A stretch of 64,000 nucleotides of DNA. Origin: Ensifer adhaerens. Lineage in GTDB: Bacteria; Pseudomonadota; Alphaproteobacteria; Rhizobiales; Rhizobiaceae. A program made the translations under genes and the position numbers. Position 1 is the first letter of the stretch; every line of letters starts with the position of its first letter. This document shows positions 8,452-19,100 of the stretch, in pieces. Location: positions 1-64,000 of the forward strand of contig NZ_LGAP01000004.1 of assembly GCF_001270265.1 (NCBI RefSeq), given 5' to 3'. The notes under the pieces were generated by a model. It searched no databases. It was not told where the DNA came from and saw only the letters and a list, made by a program, of their open reading frames with translations.

Positions 8452-8715
8452 GCCAGCGTCTAAACGCCATTCGGCGCCGTAATGCCGCGACGAGCGCTCG
8501 CATGTGCATACCCGCGCAACTCGTCGAGAGATCCCGAACAAAGCCTTGCAATCGTCACATTCAGCTCCTATGTGGCGGAAATCGATATTGCTGACGAACT
8601 TTGTGTCGGCGCCCTAAGCGCGTGAGAGACGGACTTCCCTCTTCAAAATCGGTTATCCTGATCCGGAGGTTTGTTTCCGGAAATGTCTATTACAAGCGAT
8701 TGAAAGGGAATCGTC

Positions 8716-8925
8716 ATGGCTACAGGCACAGTAAAGTGGTTCAACAGCACCAAGGGCTTCGGCTTCATTCAGCCTGACGACGGCAGCCCGGACGTGTTCG
8801 TTCACATCTCGGCCGTTCAGCGCGCAGGCCTTTCCGGCCTCAACGAAGGTCAACAGATCAGCTACGAGCTGACGCGCGACCGCAAGACCGGCAAGTCTTC
8901 TGCAGACAACCTGCAGGCCAAGTAA
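8716..8925 (+). CDS. Cold-shock domain protein (CspA family)
   Basis: A 69-residue single OB-fold protein that binds single-stranded RNA or DNA and acts as an RNA chaperone. RNP1 'KGFGFIQP' and RNP2 'VFVHIS' are intact, and it begins '[20 protein letters not shown]'. A clear ribosome-binding site GAAAGGGAA precedes the ATG. The 5' region holds a small CGGA/TCCG stem near 8665-8690; long structured leaders are usual for csp genes, although cold induction cannot be judged here. A strong terminator follows. Confidence 0.95.
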   Translation: MATGTVKWFNSTKGFGFIQPDDGSPDVFVHISAVQRAGLSGLNEGQQISYELTRDRKTGKSSADNLQAK

Positions 8926-8980
8926 TTTTCGCCCGACGTCGCCGAACGCAGGTTTGTGGGCGGCAGCGCAGCGAATGGGA

Positions 8981-9005
8981 AGGTCGGGCTCGCCCGACCT
9001 TTTTT
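8981..9005 (+). terminator. Rho-independent terminator after the csp gene
   Basis: AGGTCGGGCTCGCCCGACCT, a near-perfect GC-rich stem, followed by TTTTT, 55 bases past the csp stop codon. Confidence 0.9.
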
Positions 9006-9200
9006 GTTGCTCTTCGGTCAGCGACAACTGGCTAATTTCTCCCTGGATCGAAACCGATCCTTGGAAGACATTACGCAGCAATCTCAAAATATTACGGCGC
9101 CCTTAGCACGCCCGATCTGACTGACCCTCCATCCGATGCAGGGAACGTTTCCCGACAGCCCGCGTTACCAATTCAACGGCAACGACGTGGAGGTTCTGAA

Positions 9201-9275
9201 ATGAAAGGCATCGTTCTCTGGCTCATGGGCGTGCCCCTGATCGTCATCATTCTGCTTTACATGTTCGTGTTCTGA
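9201..9275 (+). CDS. 24-residue hydrophobic membrane peptide
   Basis: ATG at 9201 is preceded by GTGGAGG at an ideal 7-8 base distance and opens a 24-codon frame ending TGA at 9275. After 'MKGIVLWLMG' the peptide is a single run of Val, Ile, Leu, Phe and Tyr ending 'MFVF', i.e. one transmembrane helix and almost nothing else. Similar tiny proteins with a 'LWLxGxPLxIIxLL' pattern occur in rhizobial genomes as unnamed small ORFs. A terminator follows at 9442. Function is unknown; single-helix peptides often modulate membrane complexes or are stress-induced. It is too short for ordinary gene calling, so the ribosome-binding site is the main evidence. Confidence 0.6.
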   Translation: MKGIVLWLMGVPLIVIILLYMFVF

Positions 9276-9441
9276 CGGGTCGCTCACGAAAGCTGAGGAG
9301 ATCGGTCGATCAAAACGTTCGAGCAGAAGATTTAATTTGTGGTTGCAAGCGCCGAAGGATGCGCCTTAACGCAACCTTAAGATTCAGCCCCTAGATTTGA
9401 CATCGCGATGATGGACAATCGCAACGCTTAAATCCCCTTTT

Positions 9442-9468
9442 GAAACCGGCTCACGCCGGTTTCTTTTT
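9442..9468 (+). terminator. Rho-independent terminator
   Basis: GAAACCGGC-TCAC-GCCGGTTTC followed by TTTTT on the plus strand. It would end the transcript of the small membrane peptide, or a short RNA from the preceding 160 bases, just before the convergent pncB. Confidence 0.85.
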
Positions 9469-9484
9469 GTCCAGTTGTCTGCCG

Positions 9485-10789
9485 TCAGACCTTGACGGCC
9501 TGCTCGACGAAATCCTCGCTGCCGAAGAACTTCAGATAACGTTGGACCTCGGCGGCATCGCCCGTCGCCTTGCGCGGGTTATCCGACAGTTTGACCGCCG
9601 GCCGGCCATCCGCGTCGCTGACCTTGCAGACGATCGATATCGGATTGAGGCCCTTGATTTCCGTCGGCGCGCAATCGGCGAAGTCGTTGGTGAGGTTCGT
9701 TCCCCAACCAAAGCTCATGCGCACGCGCCCTTCGAAATGCCGGTAGGTTTCGATGATCGTTTCGACATCGAGGCCATCGGAGAAGATGAGCAGCTTTTCA
9801 CGCGGGTCGCGCGCCATCTTCTTCCACCAGGCGATAATCTTCTCGCCGCCTTCGATCGGTGGAGCGCTGTCCGGGCGGAACCCGGTCCAGTCCGCCACCC
9901 AGGCCGGCGCATTGCGCAGGAAGGCCGCCGTGCCGAAAGAATCGGGAAGCACGATCAACAGATTGCCACCGTAGAGCTGGTTCCAGTCCTGCAGCACCTT
10001 GTAGGGCGCCGCCGCAAGCTCGGCGTCGTTGCGGGCGAGCGCTGCTGCCACCATCGGCAGTTCATGCGCATTGGTGCCGAGCGCTTCCAGGTCCGTATCC
10101 ATCGCCAGAAGCACATTGCTGGAACCGGAGAAGGATGCGCCGATTCCTTCCTTCAACGCCTCGACGCACCAGCGCTGCCACAGGAAGCTGTGGCGCCTTC
10201 GGGTGCCGAAGTCAGAGATCCGCAGGTTGGGATACTGCCGAAGACGCTCGACCTTCGACCACATCTTCGCCTTGGCACGGGCATAGAGCACATCGAGCGT
10301 GAAGGGGCCGAGCCCCTTCATGGCCGAACGAGAGCGCAGCTCGTTGATGATCGCAAGTGCAGGGATCTCCCACATGGTGGTCTCGGCCCAGCGTCCGCGA
10401 AAGGTCAGCTCGAACTGGCCGTCGCGTCGAGACAGCTCGTAGTCCGGCAAGCGGAATTTCGCGAGCCAGGCCAGAAACTCCGGCGAGAAGATCTGCTTGC
10501 GGCCGTAGAACGAGTTACCGGCAAGCCAGATCATTTCCTTCTTGGAGAACCGCAGCTCGCGGGCATGATCGAGCTGCTCGCGCAGTTCATGCTCGTCGAT
10601 CTCGTCGGCCAGGCGCACGGTCTTGGTGCGGTTGATCAGCGAGAAGGTCGCATCCACATCCGGATAGAGCTGCCAGATCATCTGCAGCATCAAGAGCTTG
10701 TAGAAATCCGTGTCGAGCAGGCTGCGCACGATCGGGTCGAGCTTCCAGGCGTGGTTGTAGACGCGCCTGGCGATATCGGTCTTGGTCAT
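9485..10789 (-). CDS. pncB: Nicotinate phosphoribosyltransferase
   Basis: A 434-residue type II phosphoribosyltransferase-fold enzyme that makes nicotinate mononucleotide from nicotinate and PRPP with ATP hydrolysis, in the Preiss-Handler NAD salvage route. Family blocks seen are '[20 protein letters not shown]', '[15 protein letters not shown]' (the His that is phosphorylated in characterised homologues), '[10 protein letters not shown]', and '[20 protein letters not shown]'. Length is typical. The next gene upstream on the same strand is pncA, which supplies its substrate, 31 bp away, so they form a salvage operon. Confidence 0.97.
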   Translation of the reverse strand: MTKTDIARRVYNHAWKLDPIVRSLLDTDFYKLLMLQMIWQLYPDVDATFSLINRTKTVRLADEIDEHELREQLDHARELRFSKKEMIWLAGNSFYGRKQIFSPEFLAWLAKFRLPDYELSRRDGQFELTFRGRWAETTMWEIPALAIINELRSRSAMKGLGPFTLDVLYARAKAKMWSKVERLRQYPNLRISDFGTRRRHSFLWQRWCVEALKEGIGASFSGSSNVLLAMDTDLEALGTNAHELPMVAAALARNDAELAAAPYKVLQDWNQLYGGNLLIVLPDSFGTAAFLRNAPAWVADWTGFRPDSAPPIEGGEKIIAWWKKMARDPREKLLIFSDGLDVETIIETYRHFEGRVRMSFGWGTNLTNDFADCAPTEIKGLNPISIVCKVSDADGRPAVKLSDNPRKATGDAAEVQRYLKFFGSEDFVEQAVKV

Positions 10790-10820
10790 TTCGCGAAATG
10801 CTCCTCCTAAAGGCGCAGGG

Positions 10821-11420
10821 CTAAACCATCCGCACGCCGGCTTGCCGCATGCGCGTGATCATGGCGGAGAGCGAGCCGTTGAGATCGATACCCCGACAGG
10901 CATCCAGCACGACCGAGGTGGAAAACCCTCTCGCGACGGCGTCGAGCGCTGAAAAGGCAACGCAGAAATCCGTGGCCAGACCACACAAGATAACGCTCTC
11001 GATGCCGCGATCCCTGAGGTAGCCGGCAAGCCCGGTCGGCGTCCGGCGATCATTCTCGAAGAAGGCGGAATAGCTGTCGATGCCGGTGCGGAAGCCCTTG
11101 CGGATCACCAGTTCGGCGCGTGTCCATTCCAGCGACGGGTGAAAATCTGCGCCTGTGCTGCCCTGCACACAATGGTCCGGCCAAAGTGTCTGCTCGCCAT
11201 AGGACATCGCTACCGTTTCGAAAGGCGCTTTGCCCGGATGGACGGATGCGAAGCTGGAATGGCCGGCCGGGTGCCAATCCTGCGTCAGGATCACATGCTC
11301 GAACTTCCGGATCAGATCGTTGACCACAGGCACGATCTCATCGCCTCCGGAAACGGCAAGCGCTCCGCCCGGGCAGAAATCGTTTTGCACGTCGACGACG
11401 ATCAACGCCTCAGCAGCCAT
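10821..11420 (-). CDS. pncA: Nicotinamidase
   Basis: A 199-residue isochorismatase-fold hydrolase converting nicotinamide to nicotinate. The Cys-Asp-Lys triad is visible: Asp10 in '[15 protein letters not shown]', Lys108 in 'LVIRKGFR' and Cys153 in '[12 protein letters not shown]'. The metal-site residues Asp48, His50 and His54 fall in 'TQDWHPAGH'. It precedes pncB in the same direction and the pair forms the deamidating NAD salvage route. The same fold can hydrolyse pyrazinamide. Confidence 0.96.
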   Translation of the reverse strand: MAAEALIVVDVQNDFCPGGALAVSGGDEIVPVVNDLIRKFEHVILTQDWHPAGHSSFASVHPGKAPFETVAMSYGEQTLWPDHCVQGSTGADFHPSLEWTRAELVIRKGFRTGIDSYSAFFENDRRTPTGLAGYLRDRGIESVILCGLATDFCVAFSALDAVARGFSTSVVLDACRGIDLNGSLSAMITRMRQAGVRMV

Positions 11421-11547
11421 CGCTCTCCCCTCGACCGGACCAATCCCTATCGATCACAAAAATCGATTTAAGTCCAAGATCAATCACAGAATTTGAGCGG
11501 CGGCAACCCGCTTCGAACACTCCCCGGCAGATCCTCGCCGCCCATAG

Positions 11548-11581
11548 AAAAAGGGCGCCGACCACGGTCGACGCCCTTTTT
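11548..11581 (-). terminator. Terminator downstream of the rkpU-like gene
   Basis: GGGCGTCGACC/GGTCGGCGCCC (one mismatch) flanked by A5 on one side and T5 on the other, so it can work in both directions. It lies 21 bases past the stop codon of the export lipoprotein gene. Confidence 0.85.
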
Positions 11582-11601
11582 GGACTGCACCTTGGAACGG
11601 A

Positions 11602-12789
11602 TCAGTTGCCGAGGCTGTTGATGTTGTCGGCAATCGAGAAGCCGGAATTGGCGATACCAACCGGCTGGGCGACGAAGTTGAGGAACTTCCCGAAATCGAC
11701 GGACGGATGACGCGATGCGTAGATCACGTCGCGATTCTTGACCGGGAAGGTCTGGCCGACGATCAGGCTGTCCGGCTTGCTCATGTCGAAGCGATAGACA
11801 ATCGGGTAACGCCCCTGGCTGTCGGTCTTCATGCCCTTGCGCAACATCTCGTTGAAGCGCTGCTGGCCGAGAAGGCTCATGACCACATCCGGCTCTTCAT
11901 AACGGAAGATGAAGTAGCCCTTCATATCCAGCGCGTAGTCGGAACCGCCGCCGGCCAGCCCCATGGCTTCCAGCAGATTGAGATCATTGGCGCCGAACTC
12001 GACGCGCTGGTTGGCCTTGACGGCGCCGAGGATCGTGAAGCGGCGCGGATCGCGCGCAACGAAGATCTGGTCGCCCGGCTTCACATGGATGTTTTCAGAC
12101 GGGTTCTCGATGATCGACTTCAGCAGAACCGTGCCGGTCTTCTTGCCGCGCACCAGCGTGACATAGGTCTCATAGGGCTGCGCCACGGGGCCACCCGCCT
12201 TGGCGATGACCTCGTTGATCGTCTCGTCGACCAGGCTGAGCGGGACGACCGCGGATTTGCCGACGGCGCCCGAAACGGTGACATTGCGCGAAGCGGTGCT
12301 CATGCTCGTGACGATGACGTCGGGCTCGACCGCCTTCTGCTTCAGCGCCTCCAGGATCTCCTGACGTGCCTGCTCCAGCGTCAGGCCGGCAAATCGAACC
12401 GAGCCGACATAGGGAATGGCCGCCTTGCCGTCCGGCTGGACGACGAGATCGATGCTGGTCTGCTTGGAATCCTGCGTGGAGAAGAGACCGTCGCTGCCGG
12501 CCTCGAAGATTGATACCTTCAGCGCGTCGCCGACACCGATGACCACACGGCCGACGCCGCCGCCGATACCGAACCGACGGTTGAGCGTCGACGACACATA
12601 GTCGGACACAAGGCGCGCGGACTGGCCGTTCACATCGACGATATCAAATACGGTGGCGTTCTTCCGACCGATTTCGGCGCCGGACTGACCAGCATCCGCA
12701 ACAATGGCCCCGGCCAGCGGCCCCTCGCCCGGAACAGCCTGACATCCCGCAAGCGCGGTAGAAAGCACAAGGGCAGCTACACGTTTCAA
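11602..12789 (-). CDS. rkpU: Capsular polysaccharide export outer-membrane lipoprotein, RkpU-like
   Basis: A 395-residue lipoprotein of the polysaccharide export (Wza/KpsD/OMA) family, expected to form the outer-membrane channel for capsule export. The signal peptide ends in the lipobox 'STALAGC' (Cys16). The export domain is visible as 'VVIGVGDALKVSIFEA' and 'VQPDGKAAIPYVGSVRFAGLT', followed by SLBB-type repeats including 'TVSGAVGKSAVVPL' and 'ILGAVKANQRVEF'. It is transcribed divergently from rkpA across a 405-bp region; in S. meliloti a gene at this position is called rkpU. The symbol rests on that position and family, so it is less certain than the function. Confidence 0.85.
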   Translation of the reverse strand: MKRVAALVLSTALAGCQAVPGEGPLAGAIVADAGQSGAEIGRKNATVFDIVDVNGQSARLVSDYVSSTLNRRFGIGGGVGRVVIGVGDALKVSIFEAGSDGLFSTQDSKQTSIDLVVQPDGKAAIPYVGSVRFAGLTLEQARQEILEALKQKAVEPDVIVTSMSTASRNVTVSGAVGKSAVVPLSLVDETINEVIAKAGGPVAQPYETYVTLVRGKKTGTVLLKSIIENPSENIHVKPGDQIFVARDPRRFTILGAVKANQRVEFGANDLNLLEAMGLAGGGSDYALDMKGYFIFRYEEPDVVMSLLGQQRFNEMLRKGMKTDSQGRYPIVYRFDMSKPDSLIVGQTFPVKNRDVIYASRHPSVDFGKFLNFVAQPVGIANSGFSIADNINSLGN

Positions 12790-13194
12790 CTACGACACTC
12801 CGAATTCGGCACAGCCATGATTCTATTCACAGTTCTGCACCGCATGATCTCCCGGTCGGGAATCCGCCGGACTCTGAAAAGCACAATAGCCGTCTCACAA
12901 CAAGTCACTTGCAGACGAAGACAAGCAAAATAATTGGCCCTGCGCCTTTCCGGTCATACCTCCTACACCTTGACGGGTTTCGAGCCCGATTTGTCTTGGA
13001 TGAAGGTTCTAGGCATGTATATGTTAGGCCTTTGGACTTGAAAGCTAGGTACTTTAAGTTAAAAGCTGACTAATGAGGCGGAACGAATATACGTGGGGAT
13101 AACCCTTGGGCGGGATGATTGGCGATTGCGTTTTCCGCTCGGAACCGCAATCGCAGATGCAACTTTAACGTCAGTTTAGAGCGTTCGATCATAT
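12790..13194. promoter_or_regulatory. rkpU/rkpA divergent regulatory region
   Basis: A 405-bp gene-free stretch separating the divergent capsule genes. The middle (about 13000-13080) is markedly AT-rich for this genome, with AGCTAGGTACTTTAAGTTAA and neighbouring A/T tracts, as expected for promoters or for binding of a regulator such as MucR. No single sigma-70 promoter can be fixed with confidence. The strongest element is the inverted repeat at 13122-13154. No ORF with a ribosome-binding site is seen. Confidence 0.6.
13122..13154. promoter_or_regulatory. 33-bp inverted repeat in the rkpA leader
   Basis: GCGATTGCG at 13122-13130 is perfectly complementary to CGCAATCGC at 13146-13154, and the interior adds TTCCG/CGGAA, giving a nearly continuous 14-bp stem. 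It lies 40 bp before the rkpA ATG and has no T-run. It could be a dimeric operator or a leader hairpin affecting rkpA translation. Confidence 0.65.
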
Positions 13195-16100
13195 ATGGCT
13201 GTTGAAATTATTGGGCGTGCATGCCTCGCCCCTGGAGCTGAATCGCCTTCGGCGTTGTTCAAACTTCTTCGTCAGGGCAAGTGCACAGTCACCAGCATCC
13301 CATCCGATCGCTGGGACGTTGCACGTTTCTGGCACCCGGTCATGGGCACGCAGGGCAAGACCTATTCCTTCGCCGCCGGTGTGCTGGATCAGCTCTATGA
13401 TTTCGATCCGGCCGTGTTCGGCATGTCGCAGCGCGAAGCCATGTATATGGATCCGCAGCAGCGTGTGCTTCTACAGCTCGCCTGGCGCGCCCTTGAAGAC
13501 GCCAATATCTCGACAACCTCGCTGCACGGCGAGAATGTCGGCGTCTATATCGGCGCGTCGAGCCTCGACCATGCCAACCTGACGGTCGAGGATCCTGCGG
13601 CAGCCGGCCCGTACTTCATGACCGGCAATACCCTGTCGATCGTCTCCAACCGCATTTCGCACATCTTCGGGCTGAGCGGCCCGAGCATGACGGTCGATAC
13701 CGCCTGTTCCTCCTCGCTGGTCGCGCTTGATCAGGCGATGCGGGCACTGAACGCCGGCGAGATCGATACGGCGATCGTCGGCGGCGTCAATATTCTCGCC
13801 CACCCCCTGCCGTTCGTCGGCTTTGCGCAGGCGCGCATGCTGTCGCCCGAAGGGCTCTGCCGCGCCTACGACAACGATGGCGCAGGCTATGTGCGCGCCG
13901 AAGGCGGCGTCGTGTTCGTGTTGCGCCGCTCGGACCGCGCACGGCGGGAAAAAGACCGGAGCTATGCGCGCATCGTTGCGACCGGCGTCAACTCGGCCGG
14001 CCGGACCAACGGCATCTCCCTGCCTTCGCGCGAAGCCCAGGCAAACCTGCTGCGGGCGATCTACGAAGGCAACGGCATCGATGCCAACCAGGTCGCCTTC
14101 GTCGAAGGTCACGGCACCGGCACCAAGGTCGGTGACCCGGCGGAAGTCTGGTCCATCGGCACGGTCATCGGCGCCAATCGCCGGGCACCGGTTCCGATCG
14201 GCTCGATCAAGTCGAACATCGGCCACACGGAGCCCGCCTCCGGCCTCTTCGGCATGATGAAGGCGATCATGGCGCTTGAGAACAATTACCTGCCGGCATC
14301 GCTGCACTTCGACACGCCGAACGAACATATCGATTTCGACGGCCTGAATGTGCGCGTCACGGCAAGCCCGATCGAACTGCTGCGCGGCAAGCGAGCGCGC
14401 CTCGCCGGCATCAACTCGTTCGGTTTCGGCGGTGCCAACGCCCACGTGGTCATCAGCGATCCCGAGCCGGTTTCCGAAGACAAGATCAACAATCCGCCGT
14501 CGTCAGGGCACGTCTTCCTTGCAAGCGCCCACACCGCGTCCAGCCTCGAAGCCTTGCTCAAGGACTACAAGACGCGTTTTGCCAACGCTTCCAAGGGTGA
14601 AATCCGCTCGATGGTCGCAGCATCCGGTGCCAACCGCACCCATATGCGCTATCGGTTCGCAGCCCGCAGCGATCATCCCGAAGATATTGTCCGCGCGATC
14701 GCAAACCATGTGGAAAAGCCGGGCTCGGATATCGGCGAAGTCGGCGAAGCCGTCACCAGAGATGCCAAGGTTGCCTTCGTCTTTTCGGGCAACGGCTCGC
14801 AATGGGCAGGCATGGGCGTCGAAGCGTTCCGTGAGAACCTTCATTTCCGGCAGTGTTTCACCTCCGTCAGCGCGCTCTTCAAGTTCCATTCGGACATCTC
14901 CCTGACCGAGCTTCTGACCGATCCCGATCTCGACAAGAAGCTGTCCGACACGAAGATAGCCCAGCCGTTGCTGTTCGCCGTCCAGGCCGCCCTTTCCGAT
15001 TCGCTTGTTGCCATGGGCATCAAGCCGGTCGCCGTCTTCGGTCATTCCGTCGGCGAGATCGCGGCCGCCTATGCGGCCGGCGCGCTTTCGATGGTCGATG
15101 CCGTTTCGATCGTCGCGAAACGGTCGCTGCATCAGGACCTGCTCGCGGGCCACGGCACGATGGCCGCCGTGATGCTGGGCGAAGACGCCGCGCGCGCCTT
15201 TGCCGAGGCACGCGGCCTCAATGAACTTTGCGTCGCCGCCGTCAACGCCCACAATTCGGTGACGATCTCGGGCCCGGCCCATGAAATTTCCGCCTTCCGC
15301 GACGCGGCACGCAAGGCGAAAATCCCGGTTCAGATCCTCGACATCAACTATCCCTTCCACCACCCGATCATCGACCGGGCAAAAGACGCATTCCTGTCGG
15401 ACATTCCCGACATCGCGCCCCGCCGCGCGGAGGTAACCTATCTGTCGACGGTAACGGGTGCGGCCCTTGACGGGACGCAGCTCGACCCGGACTATTGGTG
15501 GAAGAATGTCCGCGAGCCGGTTCGCTTCCAGGCGGCGGCAGAAGCCGCGATCGAACTCGGTTGCCGGCTCTTCGTCGAGATTTCCCCGCGTCCGATCCTC
15601 TCTTCCTACGTCAAGGAAACGATCAAGCAGGCGGCCGCACCGGGCATGGTCGTGCCGACGCTGCTGAGAGACGTCGGAGAGACGGGCCAGGATCCGATCT
15701 CGGCCGCCATGGCGCGTGCCGTCGCGCACGGCGCGATCGTCGACACCGCACGTGTTTTCGGCAAGCGAAATGCGGCGATCTCGCTGCCGAGCCTGCCGTT
15801 CGAGCCGGTTGAACTGCGGCCGGCCGCCACGACCGACGCCACGGATCTCTTCGGTCGTACCGCCAAACCCTATCGCCTGACCGGCTGGCGCAGCGATCCG
15901 AACAGCGGCAGCTGGAAGAACCACATCGATGCGCCCCTCTTCCCGGATCTGGCGGAGCATGTCGTCGACGGCAAGGCCATCCTGCCGGGCAGCGGCTTCA
16001 TCGAGATTGCCGTCGCAGCCGCGCAGCAGTTTTATGGAACCGACGAAGTCGAGATCACCAATCTGGAGATCGTCCGCCCGCTGGAGCTGAGCGACAGCCG

Positions 16101-19100
16101 CATCATGGAGCTGTCGACCATCCTGTCGCCGGAAACCGGCGACATCGAGATCCGCTCGCGCGAACGCCTGTCCGAAGACGACTGGGCCGTTCACGCCGTT
16201 GCCCGGTCCCGCAAGCCCTTGCCGAGCGATGAGCGCCAGCCGCCATCCTTTGCCGGCATGCAGAAGACGGCAACGGTTGCTCCGGCGAAGGCCTATGACA
16301 CGGCACGACAGTTCGGTCTCGACTATGGCCCGCGTTTCCAGCTGCTCGCGAAAGCCGTTGCCTATGACGACCGGATCGTCGACGTCGAGCTGAAGAACCC
16401 GGATAAATCCGGACATCCGCTCGTCACCTATGCCCTCAATCCGATCTCCGTCGACGCCACATTCCACGGCTTGGTCGCGCTTTTTGACCGATTTACCGGC
16501 GACAAGAGCGGCGCACCCTATATTCCGGTGCGCTTCGGTTCCGTGCGCGTCGTCAATGCCGGCAAGCCGATCGCGCGAGCCACGATCGAGATCGAACGTG
16601 TCAGTGCCAATTCGATCAAGGCCAAATTCCATTTCTTCGACAAGTCGGGCGAGCCGATCGCCTATTTCGAGGATTGCCGCTTCCGGCGCACCTATCTGCG
16701 CAAGCACAAGACGCTTGACGCTCTCTCCTTCCACTATGAGACGGTTCTTTCCGACGCGCTTCTGGCGACAACTGAGGCTGTCGCTCGGACGCCAGTGACC
16801 CTCAGCGTGATATCGGCGACCGATACCGGTATCGACAACACGACGTTGCTGTTCAACGCCGCCATCTATCGTGCCTGCCAGGAAATTGCGCTGAAGCTCG
16901 GCAAGGGACGGTCGATCGTGCGCAGCGACGGCCTGCCTGGCGATTTCGCCTTCCAGTGCTTCCTGGCGAGCTGCCTCTACGTCCTTGAAGATGCCGGCCT
17001 TTGCGAACACAAGGATGGCGTCTGGGTCGTCGCCCAGGAATTCAGCCTGCCGAGCGTTCCCGAAATCCTGCGCGAACTCTATGGCGAACGCCCCGACCGC
17101 GCCGTGGAAGCGGTTCTGATCAACAACGCCTATGCGGAAGCGCTGGCACGCCTCGACCTCCTTCTGGCGGCGCCTGTCGGTGGTGATACAGAGGCCGTCG
17201 CCAATGTCGGTTTCATCAGCGATGCGACGCTCGATCATCAGGCCGTGCATTCGGAGGCAAGCCGCCAGCGCATGGCGCTCGTTCTCGATGCGGTCGAAAC
17301 CGCGCTGCGCGCGCAGCCGGCAGGAACGCGCCTGCGCATTCTCGAGCTTGGCAGCGTTTCTGCCGGATTCACGCGCCGCATAGCGGCGCTTGCTGCCAAA
17401 TACGGTGCAAGCCTCAGCGTGGTCGAGCCGCGCGACAATACTCAACGCGGCCTTGAACTCGCCTTTGAAAACGATGCTCATGTGCGCGTCCTCAAAAAGG
17501 GCGATCTTGCGACACAGGTTTCGTTCGACCTCGCCATCAGTGCATCTGACAGGCTGTATGGCCTGATCGAAGACGACATCGATGTTCGCGCCGCGCTTCG
17601 CTCGGCGCTGCGCCGGAGCGGCGGTCTGGTGGCCGCCGTCGGCGCCCCCTCACTCTTCAACGATTTCGCGCTCGGGCTGTCAGACGGTTGGTTCGCCCGC
17701 AGCCAGACAGCCGAATTCCCGATCGGCAACCTCGCCGCCGTTCCTCACTGGCAGAAATGTCTTGATGACCTCGATCTTCGCGAGATCGACGTCACCGACC
17801 GCGAATGCGCATCCGGCAATGTCATCGTCCTTGAAGCACGCGGCGTGGAAGCGCCGGCGGCTGCCGAAGTCGGCGCCAATGCTGCTGCCTCAGCGGCAGG
17901 TTCCTACCTTCTGTTGCAGGCCGGCGCGTCCAAGGCAAAGCAACCGTCGGCCGGCGCCATCCCAGTCGACCTGACCGGTGATACGGCAACGGATACGGCC
18001 TTGCTTCGCAATGCGCTTGAGGCCTTCCGCGATCGCCCCGTTCGGGCCGTCTTCCTATCGTCGCCTGCATCGAAGAGCCGGACAGACGATTCCGCCTTGT
18101 TGCAGACCCAGGTTCTGGCGCTCAGTGCCGTTGCCGAGGTGTTGAGGCAGCATATCGGCGACACCGATCCAAGTGACGACGCACGCCCCAGGCTCGTGCT
18201 TGTCGCGCCGGGCGGGGCACCGGTTGCAAGCCGTGTCTCGGGTGCGACGGCGGCAAGCTCCGGTACCAATGCCGGCCTTTGGGCTTTTGCCCGCGTGCTG
18301 CAGAACGAGTACGAATTCCTCGACGTGCATACTCTGGATCTTGACGCAGACCTGATGTCCGCCGAGCAGAAGATTGCCGCGTCGCTGCCATTGCTCGCCG
18401 TTTCCGGCAGCAATCGCGAATGGCTGCTGGAGGGTCAGAACGGATCACTTTCGGAAATCCGCGCCGTTCCCGGTCCGACCGACAATGTCCATGGCTCGAC
18501 GGCGTCCTTCGAGGCGGCCACCATCCGCCAGCGTGTCAGCTCGCAGGTCGGCAGTATCGTTTGGGAAGAAAGCAATGTGCCGTCCGCGGGACCCGGCGAC
18601 GTCGTCGTCAAGGTTGCTGCCACCGGCCTCAACTTCCGCGACGTCATGTGGGCCATGGGTCTTCTGCCTGAAGAAGCGCTCGAAGACGGTTTTGCCGGTG
18701 CAACGATCGGCATGGAACTGTCGGGTCACGTCGTTGCCGTCGGTGCAGGCGTGGACGATCTTTCGATCGGCGATGCCGTCATGGCGATCGCCTCGGCGGC
18801 TTTCTCCACCCATGCCGTCGTTTCGCGGGCGGGCGTCGCCAGGCTGCCGCAATCGGTCAGTCCGGTTGCCGCTGCCACCGTGCCGGTTGCATTCCTCACG
18901 GCCTATTACGCGATGGTCGAACTCGGCCGCATCCAGGCCGGCGAAACGATCCTCATCCATGGCGCGGCCGGCGGCGTCGGCCTTGCAGCGCTGCAGGTTG
19001 CCAAGCTGAAGGGCGCGAAAGTCATCGCCACGGCCGGCACCCGCGAGAAGCGCCGCTTCCTTTCGATGCTCGGCGCCGACCATGTGTTCGATTCGCGCTC

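Noticed and set aside
14503-17481. A 992-codon open frame antisense to rkpA
   Set aside because: It mirrors conserved KS-AT-DH domains of rkpA, has no domain of its own and reflects the lack of stop codons in GC-rich antisense frames.
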